NCBI GenBank assembly: GCA_946886425.1
Contig: CAMPIP010000081.1
Span: 1-9,875, forward strand
Direction: 5' to 3'
DNA length: 9,875 nucleotides
Origin: an uncultured Actinomycetes bacterium
GTDB lineage: Bacteria > Actinomycetota > Thermoleophilia > Solirubrobacterales > 70-9
How positions within the stretch are numbered: position 1 is the first letter of the stretch; every line of letters begins with the position of its first letter. Below are positions 1 to 6,140 of the stretch, piece by piece. The notes under the pieces are model-generated. The model had not been told where the DNA came from, ran no database searches, and saw only the letters and a list, made by a program, of their open reading frames with translations. The translations under genes were made by a program, and so were the position numbers.

Positions 1-437
1 GCTTCGCCGCGCCCGACCTCGAGGTCCTCGAGCTGACGAGCGGCGAAGAGGCCCCCTTCGGCGCCATCGCCGCCGCCGGCTTCGGCCTCCCCGCATGGGG
101 TGCCGAGTTCTTCGCCCACCTCCCCGGCCGCCCGGGCTGGCACTGCTACGTGGCCCGCATCGACGGCCGCTCCCAAGCCTGCGCGGCGATGCTGATCGAC
201 GGCGACGTCGCCGAGTTCGGCATCGCCGCCACCCTCGAGCCCGCCCGCGGCCGCGGCGCCCAACTGGCCCTGCTGCACCGGCGGATCGCCGATGCGGGAG
301 CGGCCGGCTGCGAGACCCTCTTCGTCGAGACCGGAGAGCGGGTGCCCAACCGCCCGTCAGCGAGCTACCGCAACATCCTCAGGGCCGGGTTCGAGGAGGC
401 CTATTTACGGCCGAACTGGGTTGTGGACGCGACCTAG
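1..437 (+). CDS. GNAT family N-acetyltransferase, 3' part
   Basis: The reading frame is open from base 3 to the TAG at 435-437, giving 144 codons, and its start lies outside the window. The C-terminal half carries a GNAT motif A-like acetyl-CoA pyrophosphate loop, ARGRGAQ (about 243-263), followed by a helix (LALLHRRIADAGAAGC). A strand then reads TLFVETGE, and the end reads SYRNILRAGFEEAYLRPNW, the usual 'helix, aromatic, G-F' ending of GNAT enzymes. The family transfers an acetyl group from acetyl-CoA to an amine, and the substrate cannot be told here. The upstream part (GFGLPAWGAEFFAHLPGRPGW, then CYVARIDGR) looks like the N-terminal half of a two-part or degenerate GNAT protein. An internal ATG at 150 would cut the domain, so I treat the gene as running in from outside. 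The family call is fairly safe and the function is unknown. Confidence 0.8.
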   Translation, partial: FAAPDLEVLELTSGEEAPFGAIAAAGFGLPAWGAEFFAHLPGRPGWHCYVARIDGRSQACAAMLIDGDVAEFGIAATLEPARGRGAQLALLHRRIADAGAAGCETLFVETGERVPNRPSASYRNILRAGFEEAYLRPNWVVDAT

Positions 438-765
438 CCTCGAAGCGGCGAATCCTCGCGAATGCCTCGTGGACCTCAACCTGATTCTCCAGCCGCTGGA
501 ACGCGTGGTGACTGTCGCCCACCAACTCATACCCTTCAGCCCACACGTCAGGGGTTCGCAGCGAATCGAGTCCCTGGCGAGTGACGGCCCACTCGCCTTT
601 TGGCAAAGCGGCGACTGACTCGACCCAGCGCCTCGGCGAAAGCACCCAGAAGGGCCAGCGAATCGAAGGCTTCCTCTCCCTCCCGCGCTCCGGCCTCCTG
701 CAGGTTCATTGCGAGGCGGGTGAACGCCTTCCGCCGGTTCGACCAACGCCACGGGCACGCTGAGA
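438..765 (-). pseudogene. Gene-poor stretch with a possible frame-broken ORF remnant
   Basis: No intact gene with a good start fits these 328 bases. On the minus strand, two frames look protein-like one after the other. From about 745 down to 626 one frame reads NRRKAFTRLAMNLQEAG and continues to AFAEAL (possible ATG at 709). From about 645 down to 379 another frame continues with RWVESVAALPKGEWAVTRQG and ends near HEAFARIRRFEAR. Joining them needs a single -1 shift near 625-628. The second frame alone could start at GTG 645, but I see no ribosome binding site within about 15 bases of it. Its codons use more A and T at third positions than the neighbours (AAA, GGA, GAT, TAT, ATT), and a hand count of 481-540 gives about 60% GC. 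The second frame would end at 379, overlapping the GNAT gene tail to tail. I do not recognise the family. It could be a decayed gene, a small real gene, or chance. Confidence 0.3.
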
Positions 766-836
766 AGGCGCCTACCGGAATCGAACCGGTGTAAACGGCT
801 TTGCAGGCCGCTGCGTAGCCACTCCGCCAAGGCGCC
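766..836 (-). tRNA. tRNA-Cys (anticodon GCA)
   Basis: Read on the minus strand, the 71 bases fold into a complete cloverleaf. The acceptor stem pairs GGCGCCT with AGGCGCC. The D arm contains GCGG and AGTGGCTACG. The anticodon stem pairs GCGGC with GCCGT around the loop CTGCAAA, which places GCA as the anticodon. The T arm pairs ACCGG with CCGGT around TTCGATT. The discriminator base is T, as expected for cysteine tRNAs. CCA is not encoded, since TCTCA follows the discriminator. A TAGGCT box (850-855) sits 13 bases upstream and could be the -10 element, but I see no convincing -35. The gene follows the DUF2630 gene on the same strand by 54 bases. Confidence 0.96.
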
Positions 837-849
837 GCGTGGCCGGTCA

Positions 850-855
850 AGCCTA
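850..855 (-). promoter_or_regulatory. Possible -10 box of tRNA-Cys
   Basis: On the minus strand the sequence TAGGCT fits the actinobacterial -10 pattern TANNNT. It lies 13 bases before the first base of tRNA-Cys, which would give a short 5' leader. No clear TTGACA-like -35 is seen at 16-19 bases upstream, so the call is weak. Confidence 0.3.
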
Positions 856-890
856 GCGGCGGATCGGCGGCTTGGCCGGCTGGTTCGGGG

Positions 891-1133
891 TCAGCCTTCG
901 TAGTCCTCGACGGTCTCGGGGTCGCGTTCGCTGGCGTCGTCTGGGTCGAGGCCGGATTGCTCGTAGGCGCGGCGTTGGCGGAGGTAGTCCCAGGCTTGGT
1001 CGAGCTGGACTTTCAGCGCCGCCATGCGGGTCTCCTCTTCGGGGCTGAGGCCGTCGCCCTCGTGGCGGTGGAGAAGGTCCTCCTCCTCGCGCACCAGCTC
1101 GTCGATTCGGCTGAGAAGCTGCTGGTCGTCCAT
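891..1133 (-). CDS. DUF2630 family protein
   Basis: This is an 80-residue, highly charged, helical protein. It matches the remembered DUF2630 pattern: an N-terminal LLSRIDELVREEEDLLHRH helix, a G-x-x-x-E turn (GLSPEEE), a second helix with ALKVQLDQAWDYLRQRRA, and an acidic tail containing GLDPDDASERDPETVEDYEG. The conserved 'L-D-Q-x-W-D-x-L-R-Q-R-R-A' core and the 'V-E-x-Y' ending are both present. The family is common in actinobacteria, is likely a small helical-hairpin or coiled-coil protein, and has no established function. The ATG at 1133 is the start. No GGAGG-type ribosome binding site precedes it, so it may be leaderless or weakly translated. It lies between the uppP hairpin and tRNA-Cys, so it is probably its own unit or read-through from uppP. 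It has no signal peptide or membrane segment. Confidence 0.9.
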   Translation of the reverse strand: MDDQQLLSRIDELVREEEDLLHRHEGDGLSPEEETRMAALKVQLDQAWDYLRQRRAYEQSGLDPDDASERDPETVEDYEG

Positions 1134-1177
1134 GGCGGGGCGCTTACCCGGATGGCGCCGTCGTCACACCTCGCGGC

Positions 1178-1219
1178 TGGCGCACCTTAGCCCTCCATGC
1201 ACGGGACTAAAGTGCGCCA
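1178..1219 (-). terminator. Long hairpin just downstream of uppP, likely terminator
   Basis: An inverted repeat begins eight bases past the uppP stop. The outer arms TGGCGCAC (1178-1185) and GTGCGCCA (1212-1219) are perfect. The pairing continues through CTTAGCCC and GGGACTAAA to give a stem of about 16 pairs around an 8-9 base loop. The two positions that are C/A mismatches on the plus strand become G-U pairs in the minus-strand RNA, so the fold is continuous only in the uppP transcript. No U-tract follows, which is common for GC-rich actinobacterial terminators. It could instead be an RNA-processing or stability element. Confidence 0.6.
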
Positions 1220-1226
1220 CCCGCGA

Positions 1227-2042
1227 TCAGCTGATGGCGCCGGTCCCCGCCAGGATCAGGATGGCGACGCCGAGCACGACGCGGTAGATCACGAAGACGC
1301 CTAGGGAGTGGGTGCTGAGGTATCGCAGCAGCCAGGCGATCGCGGCGTAGCCGACCACGAAGGCGACCAGGGTGGCGACGATCGTCGCCCAGACCGAGGG
1401 GCTGCCGTTCTCCCCCACCTTGCGGAGCTCGAAGAGGCCGCTGAGGACGACGGCGGGGACCGAGAGCAGGAACGAGTAGCGGGCGGCGGCGAGGCGGTCG
1501 AAGCCGCGGAAGAGACCGGCGGAGATGGTCGATCCGGAGCGGGACACGCCTGGTATCAGGGCCAGGGACTGGAATAGGCCGATGAAGATGCCGTCCCGAG
1601 CGTTCATCTCGGTGATCGCCCGTTGCCGGGCCCCGACCCGCTCCGCCGCCACCATCACGAGCGAGAAGAGGATCAGGGTCGAGCCGATCAGGTAGAGGCT
1701 GCGGGTCCCTGTTTCGATCGCGCCGCCGAAGGCGAAACCGAAGACCGAGATCGGGATCGTGCCGAGGACGATGAACCAGCCGAGGTTGGCATCGGTGCTG
1801 CGCCGCCGATAGGGGAGCCGCAGCTCGGACAGCCAGGCGCGGCCGATCCGCCAGAGGTCGACGCGGAAGTAGATCAACACCGCCGCCATCGTCCCCAGCT
1901 GGATCACCGCGGTGAAGCCGGTGCCGGGGTCGTCCCAGCCGAGGAAGGCGGGAACGACCCGCAGGTGCCCGGAGGAGGAAATCGGCAGGAACTCGGTCAG
2001 GCCCTGGGTGAAGCCGAGGACTATCGCTTCAAGGGTGGTCAT
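1227..2042 (-). CDS. uppP: Undecaprenyl-diphosphatase (UppP/BacA)
   Basis: The product is a 271-residue, very hydrophobic integral membrane protein of normal family length. UppP removes a phosphate from undecaprenyl diphosphate, regenerating the lipid carrier for peptidoglycan and other cell-wall polymers, and its overexpression gives bacitracin resistance. Both family signatures are present: the N-terminal QGLTEFLPISSSGH (residues 13-26, with the acidic/Gln pair Q13 and E17, the SSS run and H26), and PGVSRSGST (164-172) with its catalytic arginine R168. The remaining sequence alternates hydrophobic helices with short charged loops, ending in a helix near ILILAGTG. The ATG at 2042 is preceded by AAGAAAG, a weak ribosome binding site about 7 bases away. 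The gene lies 37 bases after the monooxygenase stop and is probably the last gene of that operon, closed by the hairpin at 1178-1219. Confidence 0.97.
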   Translation of the reverse strand: MTTLEAIVLGFTQGLTEFLPISSSGHLRVVPAFLGWDDPGTGFTAVIQLGTMAAVLIYFRVDLWRIGRAWLSELRLPYRRRSTDANLGWFIVLGTIPISVFGFAFGGAIETGTRSLYLIGSTLILFSLVMVAAERVGARQRAITEMNARDGIFIGLFQSLALIPGVSRSGSTISAGLFRGFDRLAAARYSFLLSVPAVVLSGLFELRKVGENGSPSVWATIVATLVAFVVGYAAIAWLLRYLSTHSLGVFVIYRVVLGVAILILAGTGAIS

Positions 2043-2079
2043 CGCCCGCTTTCTTCATGGTCGGAGTCGGCAGTTGCTG

Positions 2080-3582
2080 TCAGACCGCCGCCGGCGGCCG
2101 ATCGGCGTGCGGTTGCCGGACAGCGCGGACGAAACGCATCGCTCCGTCTTCGAGCGGGCCGTGACGCAGGGCCCGCAGGTCGACGGGGTAGTTCTGGCGC
2201 AGCTTCCAGGGCTCCTTCGAGCCCTGCTTTGGCAGCTCGTCGAGCGAGCGGAGGACGTAGCCGGAGGTGAAGTCGAGCAGCGGCTCCTCGGTCACAGAGG
2301 GGTCGGTCACCCGCGGCACGCACTCGCCGTAGCCGCCGGCGTCCATGTGGTTCAGCAATCGACAGACGTATTCGGCGACCAGATCCGCCTTCAGAGTCCA
2401 GGAGGCGTTGGTGTAGCCGATCGTGAAGGCGAAGTTGGGGACGCCGGCGAGCATCATCCCCTTGTAGGTGAAGGTCCGCGCCAGGTCGGGTTCCTCGCCA
2501 TCGACGCGGAGGCGCATGCCGCCGAGGAAGAGCAGGTTGAGGCCAGTGGCGGTGACGACCACGTCGGCGTCGAGCGCCCGCCCGGACCGCAGGCGGATGC
2601 CGGTCTCGGTGAAGGACTCGATCCGATCGGTGACGATCTCCGCCGAGCCGTCGGCGAGCGCCGCGAAGAGGTCGCCGTCAGGGACCAGGCAGAGACGCTG
2701 GTCCCAGGGGTCATACGGCGGCTTGAAGTGGGTGTCGACGTCGTAGCCGGCCGGCAGCGAGTTGACGACGCCGCGCCGGACCAGGCGCTTGACCAGCCCC
2801 GGCCAGCGCCGCGCCGCCCGGTAGCTGAACATCTGCAGGATCACGTTCTTCCAGCGCACCGCCGCATAGACGGCGCGGTCCGGCAGGAAGCGGCGCAGCA
2901 GCTGGGCGACCGGGTCTTCGCCCGGCATCGAGACGATGTAGGTCGGCGAGCGCTGCAGCATCGTCACGCGGGCGGCATCGCGGGCCAGCGCCGGGACCAG
3001 CGTCACCGCGGTGGCGCCGCTGCCGATCACGACCACCCGCTTGCCGGCGTACTCGGCGTCGGCGGGCCAGTGCTGCGGATGGATCACGGTGCCGGCGAAG
3101 CCCTCGATCCCCTCGAACTCGGGCGTGTAGCCCTGGTCGTAGCGGTAGTAGCCGCTGCAGGTGAAAAGGAACCCGCAGGTGAGCCGCACCGTCTCCCCCG
3201 TGTCCGAGCGCTCCGCCTCGACCGACCAGCGCTGCTCGGCCGAGGACCACTCGGCCGCCACGACCCGGTGGTGGAAGCGGATCCGCCGGTCGATCCCGGC
3301 CTCGCGGGCGGTCTCGCGCACGTAGGCGAGGATCGACTCGCCGTCGGCGATCGACTTCGCCGCCGTCCAGGGCCGGAACCGGTAGCCGAGCGTGTGCATG
3401 TCGGAATCGGAGCGGATCCCCGGGTAGCGGAACAGGTCCCAGGTGCCACCGATCCCCTCGCGTGCCTCGAGGATCGCGTAGCTCTTGCCGGGACAGCGGT
3501 CCTGCAGGTGATGGGCAGCACCGATCCCGGAGAGGCCGGCACCCACGATCAGAACGTCGAGGTGCTCGGGCGCCTCGCTCAC
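2080..3582 (-). CDS. ethA: EthA-like FAD/NADPH Baeyer-Villiger monooxygenase
   Basis: This is a 500-residue flavoprotein monooxygenase that inserts one oxygen of O2 into ketones or oxidises sulfur or nitrogen compounds, using FAD and NADPH. The FAD Rossmann loop VGAGLSG lies at residues 13-19. The Baeyer-Villiger signature FAGTVIHPQHWP (162-173) fits F-x-G-x-x-x-H-x-x-x-W-P exactly. The NADPH Rossmann loop IGSGATA lies at 186-192, and the late TATGLN (344-349) is also typical. Blocks such as FRYPGIRSDSDM, MLQRSPTYIVS, DPWDQRLCLVP, TNASWTLKADLV and GYVLRSLDELPKQGS match mycobacterial EthA (Rv3854c) as I remember it, so it belongs to that subgroup rather than to cyclohexanone monooxygenases. 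The GTG start at 3582 overlaps the TGA of the preceding gene (GTGA), implying translational coupling. EthA's natural substrate is unsettled, so the substrate here is unknown. The symbol marks similarity and not proven orthology. Confidence 0.93.
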   Translation of the reverse strand: MSEAPEHLDVLIVGAGLSGIGAAHHLQDRCPGKSYAILEAREGIGGTWDLFRYPGIRSDSDMHTLGYRFRPWTAAKSIADGESILAYVRETAREAGIDRRIRFHHRVVAAEWSSAEQRWSVEAERSDTGETVRLTCGFLFTCSGYYRYDQGYTPEFEGIEGFAGTVIHPQHWPADAEYAGKRVVVIGSGATAVTLVPALARDAARVTMLQRSPTYIVSMPGEDPVAQLLRRFLPDRAVYAAVRWKNVILQMFSYRAARRWPGLVKRLVRRGVVNSLPAGYDVDTHFKPPYDPWDQRLCLVPDGDLFAALADGSAEIVTDRIESFTETGIRLRSGRALDADVVVTATGLNLLFLGGMRLRVDGEEPDLARTFTYKGMMLAGVPNFAFTIGYTNASWTLKADLVAEYVCRLLNHMDAGGYGECVPRVTDPSVTEEPLLDFTSGYVLRSLDELPKQGSKEPWKLRQNYPVDLRALRHGPLEDGAMRFVRAVRQPHADRPPAAV

Positions 3583-4754
3583 GAGGAGAGCACCTCGAAG
3601 CCGATGCCGGCGCGCCGCAGCCGGGCCAGCAGCGCGTCCCCCATCGCCTGCGCGGTGGTGACCTGGCCGGCGGCCTCGGGCAGCTCGTCGAAGGCGAGGC
3701 AGAGCCCGGACTCGGCGAGCATTTTCGCGGTCTCGGTGTAGCCCGGGTCGCCGCCGGAGACGCGGGTGACGACGCGCTGGCCGCCGCCCTCGCCGACGAA
3801 GGTGACCTTGAACCAGCTCTTCGCCCGGGTCTCCTCGCTCGGCCCCTCGCCCGGCGATTTCGCCTTCAGCAGCAGCTTGCGGGTCGGCGGCAGCGGCGCC
3901 AGCAGGGCGATCGCGCCGACGCCGGCGCCGAGCCCGGCGAGAGTCGCGAGGTGCTTGGCGACGAGGTTGTGGCCGTAGGTGAAGTTCGGTCCGTAGCGGT
4001 CGAGCGCGGCGGCGGAGCGGCGCACGATCGGACCGTCGATCGTCGGCAGCGGCCCGGTCCAGCCGCCCAGCTCGGCGTTGCGGGTGAGCCGCGGCGAGGC
4101 GCTGTGGACCTCGCGGCCGGCCGGCCGCGGCTCGGCACGGCGGCGCTCCCTGGCGGCGGCGACCGTCTGTCGCCCCCGCGCAAACGCGTTGATCGCCGAG
4201 TGGTAGGTGCCACCGGAGAACTCGGCGCCGGCGCGGACGTAGCCGTTGACGGCCAGCGGCACGCCCTCGCGCAGCTGCTGGACCGTGAAGTAGGCGCCGA
4301 GGTCGTGCGGGATCGAGTCGAAGCCGCAGCAGTGAACCAGCCGGGCACCGGTCCGCTCCGCCTCGGCGTGGTGCAGCGTCCACATCCGGTCGACGAACTC
4401 GGGCTCGCCGGTGAGGTCGACGTAGTCGGTCCCCGCTGCCGCGCAGGCGGCGACCAGCGGCTCGCCGTAGAGGGCGTAGGGACCGACCGTGGTGACGACG
4501 ACCCGCGCCGCCGCGGCGACGGCGTCGAGCGGGGTGCGGTCGGCGGCATCGGCCTCGAGCAATTCGGGCGCCGGCGCCGTGCCGTCCAGCCGTGCCAGCC
4601 GCGCGCGGACGTCCTCCAGCCTGCCGCGGTTGCGCCCGACCAACGCCCACCGCAGCCCCGCCGGGGCGTTGCGAGCGAGGTACTCGGCGGCCAGCCCGCC
4701 CGTGAAGCCCGTGGCCCCGAACAGCGCCAGGTCGAATTGACGGTCAGCCGCCAT
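3579..4754 (-). CDS. Trans-acting enoyl reductase / saccharopine dehydrogenase-like protein
   Basis: The 391-residue NAD(P)-binding protein belongs to the saccharopine dehydrogenase-like group that includes the mycobacterial trans-acting enoyl reductase Rv2953, which works with polyketide synthases in phthiocerol lipid synthesis. The N-terminal Rossmann motif is LFGATGFTGG (11-20). It is followed by WALVGRNRGRLEDVR (36-50), TTVGPYALYGEPLVAACAAAGT (88-109) and YVDLTGE (111-117). CGFDSIPHD (143-151) is the hallmark of this subgroup, and the C-terminal AMGDALLARLRRAGIGFEV is also typical. The ATG at 4754 precedes the Rossmann fold by the expected distance. The upstream bases hold only a weak GAGA. 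The last four bases overlap the monooxygenase start, so both are probably made together. No polyketide synthase is visible in the window, so the partner or substrate is unknown. The exact reaction is inferred from the family. Confidence 0.88.
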   Translation of the reverse strand: MAADRQFDLALFGATGFTGGLAAEYLARNAPAGLRWALVGRNRGRLEDVRARLARLDGTAPAPELLEADAADRTPLDAVAAAARVVVTTVGPYALYGEPLVAACAAAGTDYVDLTGEPEFVDRMWTLHHAEAERTGARLVHCCGFDSIPHDLGAYFTVQQLREGVPLAVNGYVRAGAEFSGGTYHSAINAFARGRQTVAAARERRRAEPRPAGREVHSASPRLTRNAELGGWTGPLPTIDGPIVRRSAAALDRYGPNFTYGHNLVAKHLATLAGLGAGVGAIALLAPLPPTRKLLLKAKSPGEGPSEETRAKSWFKVTFVGEGGGQRVVTRVSGGDPGYTETAKMLAESGLCLAFDELPEAAGQVTTAQAMGDALLARLRRAGIGFEVLSS

Positions 4755-4801
4755 CGCCGGGCATTCTCGCAAGCGAAGCGCCGAAGAGGCGAGCGCGTCC
4801 G

Positions 4802-5665
4802 CTACGGCGCCTGCGGCAGCTTCGCGGCGCCCCGCTCGGTGACCGGGCGGGACGGCGGCGGCACCACCGGTCCGATGTCCCCATCGGGCGCCTCGTCGAG
4901 GTCGACGACAACCGGCGCGTGGTCGCTCGGCCCTTTGCCTTTGCGGGCCTTGCGATCGACCCAGGCGGCCCGCACCCGCGCGGCAACCGGGTCGCCGGCG
5001 AGAATCAGGTCGATCCGCATCCCCAGGTCCCGATGGAACATTCCGGCCCGGTAGTCCCAGTAGGTGAAGACCCTCTCCCCCGGCCAGCGGTCGCGAACGA
5101 CGTCGCGCAGCCCGATCGCCCGCAGCTCCACCAGCGCCGCCCGCTCGGGCTCGGTCACATGCGTCTGGCCGGCGTAGGCGTCGGGGTCGAAGACGTCCTC
5201 GTCGGCGGGGGCGATGTTCATGTCGCCGCAGACGACCACGTCGGCGGGGCCCGCTGCGACGACGTCGCGCAGCGCCGCCAGCCACTCGAGCTTGTACGCG
5301 TAGTGGTCGGACCCCGGCTCGCGCCCGTTCGGCACGTAGAGCGAGTGGACCCGGACGCCGTCGCAGGTGGCGGCTATCGCCCGAGCCTCCGGATGCGGGA
5401 ACCCGGGAGCGCCGTCGAGCCCGGTGACGACATCCTCCAGCCCGACCCGGGAGAAGATCGCCACCCCGTTCCAGCTCGCCTCGCCGTGCACCGCGACCTC
5501 ATAGCCGCGATTCGTCAGCTCGTCCCCGAACAGATCGAGGCAGGCATCGTCCGCCAACTTCGTCTCCTGCAGGCAGACCACGTCCGGATTCCGTTCGTCC
5601 AACCAGGGCAGCAGCCGCGGCAACCGCTGCTTGACCGAGTTGACGTTCCAGGTCGCGATCCGCAC
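4802..5665 (-). CDS. xth: Exodeoxyribonuclease III (AP endonuclease)
   Basis: The 287-residue enzyme is of the ExoIII/APE1 endonuclease-exonuclease-phosphatase family. It cuts DNA at abasic sites and removes 3' blocking groups in base excision repair, using Mg2+. All the key residues are visible: N7 in ATWNVNS, E34 in LQETK, Y110 in LYVPNG, D148 and N150 in CGDMNIAP, D219 in MRIDLIL, and the D248-H249 pair in GPSDHAPV. The domain ends near residue 256. A further 30-residue acidic/proline-rich tail is unlike the family core and may be disordered. The GTG at 5665 begins directly with the conserved RIATWN, so no other start is possible. A TACGGT box seven bases before it suggests a leaderless mRNA. 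It is the first gene of the probable operon that continues, 47 bases later, into the enoyl reductase. Confidence 0.97.
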   Translation of the reverse strand: MRIATWNVNSVKQRLPRLLPWLDERNPDVVCLQETKLADDACLDLFGDELTNRGYEVAVHGEASWNGVAIFSRVGLEDVVTGLDGAPGFPHPEARAIAATCDGVRVHSLYVPNGREPGSDHYAYKLEWLAALRDVVAAGPADVVVCGDMNIAPADEDVFDPDAYAGQTHVTEPERAALVELRAIGLRDVVRDRWPGERVFTYWDYRAGMFHRDLGMRIDLILAGDPVAARVRAAWVDRKARKGKGPSDHAPVVVDLDEAPDGDIGPVVPPPSRPVTERGAAKLPQAP

Positions 5666-5672
5666 CGGCCCT

Positions 5673-5678
5673 ACCGTA
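5673..5678 (-). promoter_or_regulatory. -10 box of a leaderless xth promoter
   Basis: On the minus strand TACGGT matches the TANNNT -10 pattern. Seven bases (AGGGCCG) separate it from the GTG start of xth, so transcription would begin at or next to the start codon. No Shine-Dalgarno sequence is present, which supports leaderless translation. Confidence 0.55.
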
Positions 5679-5690
5679 CTCGCCGCTTGT

Positions 5691-5696
5691 TACCGT
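5691..5696 (+). promoter_or_regulatory. -10 box of a leaderless VOC gene promoter
   Basis: TACCGT matches TANNNT and lies six bases (CGAGCC) before the GTG start at 5703. There is no Shine-Dalgarno sequence in the gap, so the mRNA probably starts at the start codon. It sits 12 bases from the opposing xth -10 box. Confidence 0.55.
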
Positions 5697-5702
5697 CGAG
5701 CC

Positions 5703-6140
5703 GTGGGGATTCGGCGGATGGAACACGTCGGCGTCGTGGTCGAGGACCTCGCGGCCGCGATCGAGTTCTTCGTCGAGCTCGGGCTCGAGCTGGTCGCCGA
5801 GTGGCCGGCCGAGGGCGAGTGGGTTGACCGGATCATCGGGCTCGACGGGGCCCGGGCCGAAAACGCGATGCTGCAGGCGCCGGACGGGGGCTGCCAGATC
5901 GAGCTGATCAAGTTCCTCTCGCCGCCGAGCCCGGCCAGCGACCGGGCCGCCCCGTCGAACGCGCCCGGCCTCCGTCACCTCACCTTCGCCGTCGACGACA
6001 TCGACGCCACCGTCGCCGCCCTGCGCGCCCGCGGCGGCGAGCTGATCGGCGAGGTGGTGCGATACCAGGACAGCTGGCGCCTCTGTTACGCCCGTGGCCC
6101 CGAGGGGATCATTCTCGAGCTGGCCGAGAAGCTCGGCTAG
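5703..6140 (+). CDS. VOC/glyoxalase family protein
   Basis: The 145-residue protein has the two beta-alpha-beta-beta-beta halves of the vicinal oxygen chelate fold. The expected metal ligands are in place: the His in RRMEHVGVVV (residue 8), the Glu in CQIELIKF, the His in LRHLTFAVDD, and the Glu in IILELAEKLG at the C terminus. The group includes methylmalonyl-CoA epimerase, glyoxalase I and dioxygenases. The sequence features (HVGVVVEDLAAAIEFF at the start, GIILELAE at the end) are those of the generic VOC/lactoylglutathione lyase-like type, so no reaction is assigned. I chose GTG 5703 because the fold begins a few residues later and a -10 box lies just upstream. The open frame extends back to 5631, but that would overlap xth. 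The last 32 bases overlap the converging glycosidase gene. Confidence 0.88.
   Translation: MGIRRMEHVGVVVEDLAAAIEFFVELGLELVAEWPAEGEWVDRIIGLDGARAENAMLQAPDGGCQIELIKFLSPPSPASDRAAPSNAPGLRHLTFAVDDIDATVAALRARGGELIGEVVRYQDSWRLCYARGPEGIILELAEKLG

Noticed and set aside
766..836. tRNA-Cys as an integration site with a direct repeat of its 3' end
   Set aside because: I looked for a second copy of the T-arm/acceptor sequence in the window and found none, and no integrase gene is present.
548..850. A 100-codon minus-strand frame beginning upstream of the tRNA
   Set aside because: Its first 28 or so residues are simply the tRNA-Cys gene translated, so it cannot be a normal gene in that form. Only the part after the tRNA is kept as a possible remnant.
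1912..3741. A 609-codon open frame on the plus strand
   Set aside because: It lies opposite the EthA-like gene, which has full family motifs. Its translation is rich in Arg, Gly, Ala and Asp with no recognisable domain, as expected for the antisense of GC-rich coding DNA.
2080..4650. One long 856-codon minus-strand frame that would make a fused protein
   Set aside because: Only its last 500 codons form a real protein, the monooxygenase starting at GTG 3582. The rest is the out-of-frame shadow of the enoyl reductase gene, being a low-complexity Arg/Ala/Gly run.
3462..5054. A 530-codon plus-strand open frame
   Set aside because: It is antisense to the enoyl reductase and part of xth, both supported by catalytic motifs. 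Its composition is biased and has no domain.
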